A stretch of DNA of 64,000 nt from Nocardioides cynanchi. Its GTDB lineage: Bacteria; Actinomycetota; Actinomycetes; Propionibacteriales; Nocardioidaceae. Location of the stretch: positions 2,914,001-2,978,000 of the forward strand of contig NZ_CP044344.1 of NCBI RefSeq assembly GCF_008761635.1, given 5' to 3'. The notes under the pieces were generated by a model that did not search any database, was not told where the DNA came from, and saw nothing but the letters and a program-made list of their open reading frames with translations. Shown piece after piece: positions 45,861 to 52,619 of the stretch; within the stretch, counting starts at the first letter, position 1, and each line of letters opens with the position of its first letter. Made by a program: the position numbers and the translations under genes.

Positions 45861-47117
45861 GTGACGAGGCAACTGCTGGTGCTGGGTGCCGGTACGGCCG
45901 GGACCATGATCGCGAACAAGCTCCGGCATCGGCTCGATGCCGGCGCGTGGGAGATCACGGTCGTCGACCGCGACGACCTCCATCCCTACCAACCGGGCTA
46001 CCTGTTCCTGCCGTTCGGGATCTACACCCCCGACCAGATCCACCGGCCTCGCCATGCGCAGCTCGCCGACGGCGTCAGGTTCGTCGAGGCCGAGGTCGAG
46101 CGGGTCGATGCCGAGGCCCACCGGGTCTCGCTGACCGACGGCCGGCTGCTCGACTACGACTACCTCGTGATCGCCTCCGGCACCACGCCACGGCCCGACC
46201 AGACGCCGGGCATGTTGGGGAGCCAGTGGCGCCGCAGCATCTTCGACTTCTACACCTTCGAGGGCGCGAACGCGCTGGCGACTGCGCTCCAGGGCTTCGA
46301 CCACGGCCGGCTCGTCGTCCACATCACCGAGATGCCGATCAAGTGTCCGGTCGCCCCCCTGGAGTTCACCTTCCTCGCCGACGCCTGGCTGCACGAGCGC
46401 GGCGTACGAGACCGGGTGGAGCTGGTGTTCGTCACCCCGCTGCCCGGCGCCTTCACCAAGCCGGTCGCGGCCGAGCACCTCGGCTCGATGCTCGAGGAGC
46501 GCAAGATCCTTCTGGAGCCCGACTTCATGATCGAGCGGATCGACGACGAGGCGAAGACCCTCGTGTCGTACGACGAGCGCGAGATCCCCTTCGACCTGCT
46601 GGTCACCATCCCGCTCAACATGGGTGCCGACTTCGTCGAGCGGTCGGGACTCGGGGACGAGCTCAACTACGTGCCGGTGAACAAGCACACCCTGCAGTCC
46701 AAGGCGCACGCCGACATCTTCGCCGTCGGTGACGCCTCCGACATCCCGACCTCCAAGGCCGGTTCGGTCGCCCACTTCTCGGTGGAGATCTTCGTGGACA
46801 ACTTCCTCGAGCTGATCGCCGGGAAGCCGATGACCGGTTCGTTCGACGGGCACGCGAACTGCTTCATCGAGAGTGGCGACCACAAAGGTCTCCTGATCGA
46901 CTTCAACTACGACACCGAGCCACTGACCGGCAGCTACCCGCTGCCCCTGGCCGGGCCGATGGCGCTGCTGAAGGAGACGCGGCGCAACCACCTCGGGAAG
47001 CTGGCGTTCCGCTGGATCTACTGGAACGTCCTGCTGCCGGGCCGGCCACTGCCGCTGCCCGCCCACATGTCGATGGCCGGCAAGCACGCCGTCACCGCGG
47101 CAACCAAGGAGGAGTGA
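45861..47117 (+). CDS. sulfide:quinone oxidoreductase-type flavoprotein
   Basis: A 418-residue FAD enzyme. The N-terminal dinucleotide motif is LLVLGAGTAGTMIANKL, with the second motif region near 130-190 (DYLVIASGTTPRPDQTP) and C-terminal IFAVGDASDIPTSKAGSVA. A conserved cysteine in IKCPVAPLEF is the type expected in SQR. The NADH-dehydrogenase/SQR family oxidises sulfide and passes electrons to quinones at the membrane. The GTG at 45861 follows GAGGAGCAGG. The DsrC/TusE and DsrE genes follow in the same operon. Confidence 0.87.
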   Translation: MTRQLLVLGAGTAGTMIANKLRHRLDAGAWEITVVDRDDLHPYQPGYLFLPFGIYTPDQIHRPRHAQLADGVRFVEAEVERVDAEAHRVSLTDGRLLDYDYLVIASGTTPRPDQTPGMLGSQWRRSIFDFYTFEGANALATALQGFDHGRLVVHITEMPIKCPVAPLEFTFLADAWLHERGVRDRVELVFVTPLPGAFTKPVAAEHLGSMLEERKILLEPDFMIERIDDEAKTLVSYDEREIPFDLLVTIPLNMGADFVERSGLGDELNYVPVNKHTLQSKAHADIFAVGDASDIPTSKAGSVAHFSVEIFVDNFLELIAGKPMTGSFDGHANCFIESGDHKGLLIDFNYDTEPLTGSYPLPLAGPMALLKETRRNHLGKLAFRWIYWNVLLPGRPLPLPAHMSMAGKHAVTAATKEE

Positions 47118-47119
47118 AC

Positions 47120-47434
47120 ATGCCTGTGACCACCATGGCCGGACGTCCGATCCAGGTCAACGACGAGGGTTTCCTGACCGATGCCGACGAGTGGGACGAG
47201 GCGCTCGGCGCGGAGCTGGCCGCGGCCATCGGGATCACCCTGACCGACGAGCACTGGAAGGCGATCCGGTTCCTGCGCGAGGACTTCGCCGAGCAGGGCG
47301 AGACCGCCACGTTGCGCCGCGTCTCGACCCGCGGGGAGATCCCGGTCAAGCGGCTCTTCGAGCTGTTCCCGCAGAAGCCCACCAAGAAGATGGCGTACGT
47401 CGCCGGCCTGCCCAAGCCGCGCGGCTGCGTCTGA
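47120..47434 (+). CDS. tusE: DsrC/TusE-family sulfur-carrier protein
   Basis: A 104-residue protein, standard DsrC length. Features are GFLTDADEWDEALG near the start, IGITLTDEHWKAIRFLREDF, and the C-terminal arm KPRGCV with the penultimate cysteine that carries persulfide sulfur. The second, upstream cysteine of true dissimilatory DsrC is absent, so TusE-like transfer is more likely. It lies 2 bp after the SQR gene with an AAGGAGGAG ribosome site. Confidence 0.9.
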   Translation: MPVTTMAGRPIQVNDEGFLTDADEWDEALGAELAAAIGITLTDEHWKAIRFLREDFAEQGETATLRRVSTRGEIPVKRLFELFPQKPTKKMAYVAGLPKPRGCV

Positions 47435-47468
47435 CCACCGAGTCTCGGTCACCAGGAGAGAGCCCGTC

Positions 47469-47993
47469 ATGACCACCACAGCACCGACCGACACCGCGAA
47501 CGCGATCGTCCCGGACTTCGACAGCCCGGAGCGCACCGGCCGCAAGCTCGCCATCATCTGTTCCAAGGGCAACCTCGACATGGCCTACCCGGCCCTGATC
47601 CTGGCCAACGCCGCCCTGGGCGAAGGTGTCGAGACCCATCTGTTCTTCACGTTCTGGGGCTTCGACATGATCACCAAGTCGACGATGGCCGACCTGAAGT
47701 TCACGATCATCGGCAACACCGCCACCCACATGCCCCAGGGCCTCGGCGGCCTGCCCGGCATGACCGCGATGGCGACGTCCAAGATGAAGAAGACGATCGC
47801 CGCGCTCGACGTGCCCGACGTACCGGAGTTCCTCGAGCAGATCGTCGCCTCCGGCGGCCACCTGTGGGCCTGCCGGATGTCCGCGGACATGAACCACCTC
47901 ACCGAGGCGGACCTCTACGACGAGGTCGAGGCGATCATCAGCGCCACCGACTTCATCGAGAAGACCGACGGCGCCCAGCTGCTCTTCATCTGA
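47469..47993 (+). CDS. DsrE/DsrF-like family protein
   Basis: A 174-residue protein. The DsrE fold is marked by KLAIICSKGNLDMAYPALIL ANAALG, THLFFTFWGFDMI, and SGGHLWACRMSADMN with a conserved cysteine in the sulfur-carrier position. It probably accepts or passes sulfane sulfur between SQR and TusE (family inference). It completes the sqr-tusE-dsrE operon. Confidence 0.9.
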   Translation: MTTTAPTDTANAIVPDFDSPERTGRKLAIICSKGNLDMAYPALILANAALGEGVETHLFFTFWGFDMITKSTMADLKFTIIGNTATHMPQGLGGLPGMTAMATSKMKKTIAALDVPDVPEFLEQIVASGGHLWACRMSADMNHLTEADLYDEVEAIISATDFIEKTDGAQLLFI

Positions 47994-48022
47994 GCCCGAG
48001 CCGGCCGCGGTACGACTACCCG

Positions 48023-48091
48023 GCCGAAACCTCTGCTTCTCGCCCGAGATTTCGGCCGAGAAGCGACAGTTTCCCCGGTGCACCGGGGAAA
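48023..48091. repeat. 69-nt structured intergenic repeat, copy 2
   Basis: Matches 23963-24031 without gaps at about 58 of 69 positions. Here the interleaved stem changes to CTTCTCG/CGAGAAG (48036-48042 and 48057-48063) while staying paired, and the final hairpin TTTCCCCGGT/ACCGGGGAAA is unchanged. It lies just outside the left end of the island. Confidence 0.65.
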
Positions 48092-48110
48092 GCAAGCCCC
48101 CGAGAGCGTG

Positions 48111-48153
48111 GTGGAGCCTAGGGGACTCGAACCCCTAACCCCCTGCTTGCAAA
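48111..48153. repeat. left attachment site: duplicated 3' part of tRNA-Ala
   Basis: These 43 nt are identical to 63217-63259 and contain the tRNA-Ala 3' half from anticodon loop to acceptor end. Beyond 48153 the two copies diverge, so this is a tRNA fragment left or made by site-specific integration (attL), not a working tRNA. Confidence 0.92.
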
Positions 48154-48336
48154 ACTGACGACACCGTCTGAGCGTCTGCCCAGGTCAAGCCACGAATTGT
48201 GGTCCTGACCTGCGAAGACGTTATCACCAGCAGTGCCCAAGAGGGGACGGCAGTGGCCAGTATTTCCCGGCCATTTGGGCACGTAAGGGCACGTAAGGGC
48301 ACGCGGTAACCGCGGCGGTGCGGCGCGGCACGGTCA
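48154..48336. other. left end of genomic island
   Basis: Noncoding. It holds the integrase arm-type repeats (48277-48303) and an inverted repeat around AGGTCAAGCCACGAATTGTG/GTCCTGACCT (arms AGGTCA...TGACCT near 48181-48211). No gene is seen. Confidence 0.5.
48277..48303 (+). repeat. integrase arm-type direct repeats, left
   Basis: GGGCACGTAA twice (48277-48286, 48287-48296) and GGGCACG (48297-48303) in tandem. The same unit, in the same orientation, is at 63125-63141 near the integrase. They are probable integrase or excisionase arm sites. Confidence 0.6.
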
Positions 48337-48786
48337 ATGTTGTCGGTGCTGTCGTCTATGGTCCGGAACGTGATTGGAACGATCGCGATGCCGCCTTCCG
48401 GGGTCAGCGCTGTCTCCTATGCCCTTGGCGTTGAGGGTCTAGCAATTCAGACGTTCGCGACTCCCGCGGTGCAGACGTACCCCAACCCGATCGGTCCAGT
48501 CACACTCCGCCCAGCGGTGGCCGGAGGGGTAGCGGAAGCCATCAGTGGGCTCGCGTGGCGGGCGATTCGCGGGTGGTTGCGCAGAACTCCGATTGCCTTC
48601 GACATCTTTGCGCCGTCGACACGCGTGGTAGAGCTTGTGAAGCTCGAGCGGACTCGACAACTTCGCATCGTTAGCTATTGGAGGCGTACTCGCATTCGCC
48701 TCGCGCACCGCGTCACGAGTGACGTGTCGGCGCTTGTGGCGGCGCCTGGAGCCCCGGCGCTCAGGATGCACGGCGCTCGGAGCTGA
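48337..48786 (+). CDS. hypothetical protein at the island left end
   Basis: A 149-residue open frame with ordinary coding-like composition, for example GGVAEAISGLAWRAIRGWLR and VVELVKLERTRQLRIVSYWR. No family is recognised. The start could be 48337 or the ATG at 48358; neither has a clear ribosome site. The opposite strand also has an open frame (48439-48804) of poorer composition. Real coding is likely but not certain. Confidence 0.4.
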   Translation: MLSVLSSMVRNVIGTIAMPPSGVSAVSYALGVEGLAIQTFATPAVQTYPNPIGPVTLRPAVAGGVAEAISGLAWRAIRGWLRRTPIAFDIFAPSTRVVELVKLERTRQLRIVSYWRRTRIRLAHRVTSDVSALVAAPGAPALRMHGARS

Positions 48787-48877
48787 CGCGCACCACTTCC
48801 GCAAGACAACCGTTTGTCGCTAGTCGGGCTGGTCGTTGACCCCCGGCTCGATCCGGCGATGAGAATGCGAAGTCCTC

Positions 48878-48997
48878 AGCCCGGGCGCGGCCGTCCTATG
48901 GCCGCGTCCACTCCGTGCATTGCCGTGCACCTCTTCGGAGGCCACGCCGTGGCTCTTCCTGTTGCGCCACGACGAAGCACACGGCCGCGCCCGGGCT
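48878..48997. repeat. long inverted repeat upstream of the excisionase-like gene
   Basis: Perfect 17-bp arms at 48878-48894 and 48981-48997 (core GCCCGGGCGCGGCC / GGCCGCGCCCGGGC), 86 nt apart. The middle has small dyads of its own (GTGCA/TGCAC). It ends 18 nt before the ATG at 49016 and could fold as a long leader hairpin or serve as a binding/recombination site. Confidence 0.6.
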
Positions 48998-49015
48998 GGG
49001 GCGGAAAGCAACATC

Positions 49016-49216
49016 ATGAACGGCAACCTCCTCCTCCTCACTTTGGAGATGGCAGGAGATCAACTGGGAGTGTCCGCCAAGACTGTCCGCCGTCTAATCG
49101 CCGCCGGGCATCTGCGTGGAACCTTCGTGGGGCGCCAAGTGCGAGTGCGTCCTGAAGACCTCGCGGAGTTCCTCGCCTCGGCCGCGGCACCTCAAAGTCT
49201 GGGTTCGCGGCGATGA
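49016..49216 (+). CDS. excisionase/MerR-like helix-turn-helix protein
   Basis: A 66-residue DNA-binding protein of the HTH_17 (excisionase) family: LEMAGDQLGVSAKTVRRLIA then GTFVGRQVRVRPEDLAEFLA. Such proteins act as recombination directionality factors or small regulators in actinobacterial integrative elements. The stop overlaps the next gene by 4 bp (ATGA). Confidence 0.75.
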   Translation: MNGNLLLLTLEMAGDQLGVSAKTVRRLIAAGHLRGTFVGRQVRVRPEDLAEFLASAAAPQSLGSRR

Positions 49217-49536
49217 GTGGACGGATTGTGGGCCAGGTCCTCGACTATGCACCTAGGGATCTGACGCCAGCGCAGATGCTGGTCTACGTGTCCATTGCGG
49301 AAGACGCCCGTGACAAGACCCGGCTCGCTTCGTACAGCGACGTCGAGTCCCTCGTGCGCAGAACTCGATGCGCGCGCGGCACAGTCGACAACGCGCTCTC
49401 TGAACTTTGTCGGCGCGGATTGCTCATTCGGCAACGCGAGAAGGTCCATCGAGGTGGATTCCACCAGGAGTATGTGGTGGCGCAACTTGCGCCGCACCAC
49501 CGAGACATGACCACCCGAAGACTCACGCCGGAGTGA
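49213..49536 (+). CDS. winged-helix, replication-initiator-like small protein
   Basis: A 107-residue protein: YAPRDLTPAQMLVYVSIAED, then LVRRTRCARGTVDNALSELC RRGLLIRQREK, a clear winged helix-turn-helix as in Rep or MarR-type proteins. A perfect DnaA box TGTGGATAA follows at 49571-49579, so a role in element replication is possible. Coupled to the excisionase-like gene. Confidence 0.55.
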   Translation: MSGRIVGQVLDYAPRDLTPAQMLVYVSIAEDARDKTRLASYSDVESLVRRTRCARGTVDNALSELCRRGLLIRQREKVHRGGFHQEYVVAQLAPHHRDMTTRRLTPE

Positions 49537-49904
49537 GGTCTGCGGCTCACGTCCGGATGAGGCAACAGCCTGTGGATAACTCAACAATGGTTCCTCGACA
49601 GCCTCATCAACCGGCTCACCGATCGATGCCCGCCCAGGAGAGCCCACTCCGTTACCCGTACACCGTGCGTAACCATGGTCTGTGGTACTTGTAGGTAGGC
49701 AACCTGCGCGCCTAGCGTCATGGCGGGCGGTCTTTTTTCCCGGCCCAAGGGGGCCTCGGAAGCCTCCGCCTTGCCGTTCTCCCCCCGAGCCGCGCAGGAA
49801 AACCAGGATCTCGTGCCACCGCTTTCAAGGGGTGCGCGATGTGGGGTGAGCGCGGTCCCGGTGGTGCAGCCCTGGATCGCCGTTTGTTAGCCGGATCCGG
49901 GCCC
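49537..49904. other. intergenic region with DnaA box and dyads
   Basis: Holds a DnaA box TGTGGATAA (49571-49579), an imperfect dyad GTTACCC/GCGTAAC (49651-49673), a promoter-like TTGTAG-N18-TAGCGT (ending 49718), and a T-run (49732-49737). A 56-codon frame (49720-49890) follows the promoter but is too weak to call. This might be a remnant replication origin of the element. Confidence 0.4.
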
Positions 49905-52043
49905 TCAAGGCTGGTCGGCAGGCGGAGTCTTCGGTTTGGCTCGATATTCGTCACGGAGGTCCCGGAGGCGTCGACCGTCCGTGGTGCCCCAGAAATACCA
50001 CCCGTTGGTTGCCCTGTGCTGAAGGTGGTGGCCCGCGGCCGACGGCGAAGTGAACACCGTTCCGTCCATCAGGAGTGTGCCGTCTGGTTGGACCACACAT
50101 TGGGCGCCGCGGTGTGCTGAAGCCCTCGCCTCCAGCGTCTGACCAGGCTGAAGCAGCTCAGCTGCGAGCAGGTGCTCGATTCCGATCCAGGTCGGCTCGG
50201 CGGCTACCGGGTCGACAATGACCCCTTCGTGACCTGGCGGGACGGGCCAAGTTGCGAGCAGTGCGTCAACAAGCTCGTCTGTTCGTTGGTCAATCAATGT
50301 CTCGGTCCAACCCTCTCGGGAGACATCGAGGATGCGGCGGTTCAGCAGGAAGACGTCGTGGGCATGCAGCTTCTGACGCTTGCCGCTCTCGCCCAGCCAG
50401 GCCGCGTTCGAGACCGATTGGTTGAGTTTCGCGGTGAGCAGCGTGAGGTTGCCGAGCCGGTGGACATGTGCTGCGCGCTCGAGCTCGGCTGGGAGGCCGT
50501 CCACTGGCCAGTGAGTGCTCCACTTTTGGGGAAGCAAATGCTCGATGTGGTAGCCGACCCGTGCGATACGGCCGCCGGCCGCAGCACCTCCTGTGCCGGT
50601 GTAGCCACGTAGATGGTCTTCGGCGGCCTCAAGCATCATGCGTAAACGGGGCCTTGAGAAGCGTCGATAGGCCGCCTCCTCTCGCAGGGCAGACCGCACC
50701 TCAACGTCGCCGGGCCAGTATGTGCTCGCCACGTTGAGCCGAGATAGGTACGCCTGAACACGTGCCGGGAGCGTCTCGTCGCGATCTTGATGTGTGGCGA
50801 TGACGGCTGCGACGACGCGACCGAGGTCTGAGCTCGTGAGGCGAACCAGCATTCGACGGAAGATCCAGCTCTCGATGGCCGATGTGACGCCATGGATGGT
50901 GGCTGCCGAGAGTTGGGAATCTGGTTCGTGCAGCCAGATCATCGCAGGCTTGATGAGCTCGAGCCCAGCGGCATTGCTGCGATAGACACACATCTCGACG
51001 GGGTCGAGGTCGCGATTGGTGTCCTGAGCGAGTCGATGCCACTGCTCGTAGAGGTCGGCTTGAGCCTTGATGGTGGGCAAGAGGTCAGCCATCTTCTGGC
51101 CTGCCTCGTGTTCGACGAAATGCTTGAACCTGGTAAAGGTTTGCTTCGGTCCGACCTCCTCACCAGTGCGAGCGATGAGCCACTGATTGAGGAACAGCGA
51201 GCCCCGGGTGACCAGGTAGCGCCCGACGCTCACCTCTTCCTCCCAGAACTTCGCCTCGAAGGGCCAGTCCTCGGAATACGCCCGCCGGGTGTCGGCGCCC
51301 TCCGCCGCGAGGGTCTGGAAGACGAAGTTCTTGATGAGGTCGGCGGCAGTCAAGGGCGTGCCGCGCGCGTTGAGGGTCTCGAAGATCTCCTGAGAGTTTT
51401 CGGTGGAGCGGAGGTCGATGGCGACAAGCTGGAGGCCCCGCGTCAGTACGTCTACAAGTGCGGTGGCGCGCATCTCGTACTCCGCGGCCGAGGGGTCTCC
51501 GAGCCACTCTGCTACGGCAGCGCTGAAGTAGGCGTGAGCTCGGATGATGAGGCTCGAGGAGTTCCTTAGCGTGGAGTAGTCGACAGGTGGGTCGGCCCGC
51601 ATAACCTCGTCATAGGCCGCTCCGTCGCGGTTGGTGTGACGGAGCTTCAGCAGGTCTTCGTCTTGGCGGACGTGTCGATCGGAGTTGTGAGTCAAGTCCT
51701 CGAGCTGGCCCGCGAGCTTCTCGTGGTCGTGGGCTTGGAGAACAGCTCCGGCGGCGTCCATTAGGAGCGAGAGCGTCGTGATGCGCTGCTGGCCATCGAT
51801 GACGTTGCGGGACTGCATCACGCCGGTTGAGTTTTCCTGGGCCTGCAACACGACGGCTCCAAGGAAGTGCGTCGCTTGGCTGTAGTCGTCTGCCAGGCGC
51901 AGCTCGGCGATCCGACGTACGTCTTGCCATAGAGGCACCCACTGGTCGGTTTCGTCCCAAACATATGGTCGCTGGAAGATGGGGACGACCAGGTGTTGCG
52001 GCAGGTGGAATATGTCTAGCGGCGTACGAACGTTTGTCTCCAC
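49905..52043 (-). CDS. DUF262-DUF1524 nuclease with RAMA-like C-terminal domain (GmrSD/SspE-type)
   Basis: A 712-residue defence-type protein. The DUF262 domain has PIFQRPYVW (21-29) and the DGQQR motif in VIDGQQRITT (81-90), needed for NTP-dependent action in this family. SQEIFETLNARGTPLTAADL continues it. A DUF1524 HNH-type nuclease region (about 490-560) has YHIEHLLPQKW and HRLGNLTLLTAKLN. The last 75 residues (HLLAAELLQPGQTLEARASA, DGTVFTSPSAAGHHLQHRAT, NGWYFWGTTDGR) resemble RAMA modification-reader domains. It probably cuts modified foreign DNA. Start ATG at 52043. Confidence 0.85.
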   Translation of the reverse strand: METNVRTPLDIFHLPQHLVVPIFQRPYVWDETDQWVPLWQDVRRIAELRLADDYSQATHFLGAVVLQAQENSTGVMQSRNVIDGQQRITTLSLLMDAAGAVLQAHDHEKLAGQLEDLTHNSDRHVRQDEDLLKLRHTNRDGAAYDEVMRADPPVDYSTLRNSSSLIIRAHAYFSAAVAEWLGDPSAAEYEMRATALVDVLTRGLQLVAIDLRSTENSQEIFETLNARGTPLTAADLIKNFVFQTLAAEGADTRRAYSEDWPFEAKFWEEEVSVGRYLVTRGSLFLNQWLIARTGEEVGPKQTFTRFKHFVEHEAGQKMADLLPTIKAQADLYEQWHRLAQDTNRDLDPVEMCVYRSNAAGLELIKPAMIWLHEPDSQLSAATIHGVTSAIESWIFRRMLVRLTSSDLGRVVAAVIATHQDRDETLPARVQAYLSRLNVASTYWPGDVEVRSALREEAAYRRFSRPRLRMMLEAAEDHLRGYTGTGGAAAGGRIARVGYHIEHLLPQKWSTHWPVDGLPAELERAAHVHRLGNLTLLTAKLNQSVSNAAWLGESGKRQKLHAHDVFLLNRRILDVSREGWTETLIDQRTDELVDALLATWPVPPGHEGVIVDPVAAEPTWIGIEHLLAAELLQPGQTLEARASAHRGAQCVVQPDGTLLMDGTVFTSPSAAGHHLQHRATNGWYFWGTTDGRRLRDLRDEYRAKPKTPPADQP

Positions 52044-52129
52044 GCGGCTAGGGTGTCATGCGCCACCCATCACGCATGCGCGCTGGAACGAGATGCGGCT
52101 GGTAGGACGTGGGCCCGAGTGCGCCTGAA

Positions 52130-52312
52130 TTAACGATCCGGGCGCGGGATCTCATTGCTGTCCCTCTCGTATGGATCCGAGGCTTGGCGCAAGACGACCT
52201 CGCTGGCTCGAGCAGCCCAACGTCGCTCCTGAGCCGCACGTCGCTTGGCACGCCGCTTCCGGGAAGCCGGCGAGACCTCTGTGTTCATGGGGGTGCCAGT
52301 CTTGCCTTTCAT
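52130..52312 (-). CDS. small basic protein, hypothetical
   Basis: A 60-residue frame starting MKGKTGTPMNTEVSPASRKR with a good AAAGGA ribosome site 6 nt before the ATG. It is rich in Arg/Lys/Ala. It precedes the DUF262 gene on the same strand by 86 bp. No family is recognised; a small nucleic-acid-binding or accessory role is possible. Confidence 0.35.
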   Translation of the reverse strand: MKGKTGTPMNTEVSPASRKRRAKRRAAQERRWAARASEVVLRQASDPYERDSNEIPRPDR

Positions 52313-52619
52313 CGCCGATCCTTTACGCGGTCAGAGGTACGCGCTCCGAGGTCGGAAGCACACCAATGACGATAGAGGAACCGCCTCCATCGAGCCGTGT
52401 CATCCGCACAGGGGGTCGCCGGTCGGCGACCAGGCTCGGCAAGGAGGCGCGTCACCGAGTGTTCGGGCTTGTAGATTCCCGCAGTGCCTTCTTGTCGAGT
52501 CAGGAACGCGCACCGCCGCTGCACGCTTCGGGCAGGATGCGATGACGGGGGCTGATGGGGCAGCTCGTTGCCTGGCGATCTGGCACGATGGCCGAGGCCG
52601 ACCGAGGAGCGAGGACTGA
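52313..52619. other. intergenic region before the helicase cassette
   Basis: About 300 bp between divergent genes. The ribosome site GAGGA lies just before the ATG at 52620. I see no clear promoter or gene. Confidence 0.4.

Noticed and set aside
48111..48153. A second tRNA-Ala gene
   Set aside because: Only the 3' part is present; the D arm, anticodon 5' side and acceptor 5' strand are missing.
48439..48804. Minus-strand frame opposite the hypothetical gene at 48337
   Set aside because: Arg/Pro-rich composition and no ribosome site; the plus-strand frame has better composition.
49720..49890. 56-codon frame after a TAGCGT box
   Set aside because: The ATG is only one base after the -10, there is no ribosome site and no family likeness.
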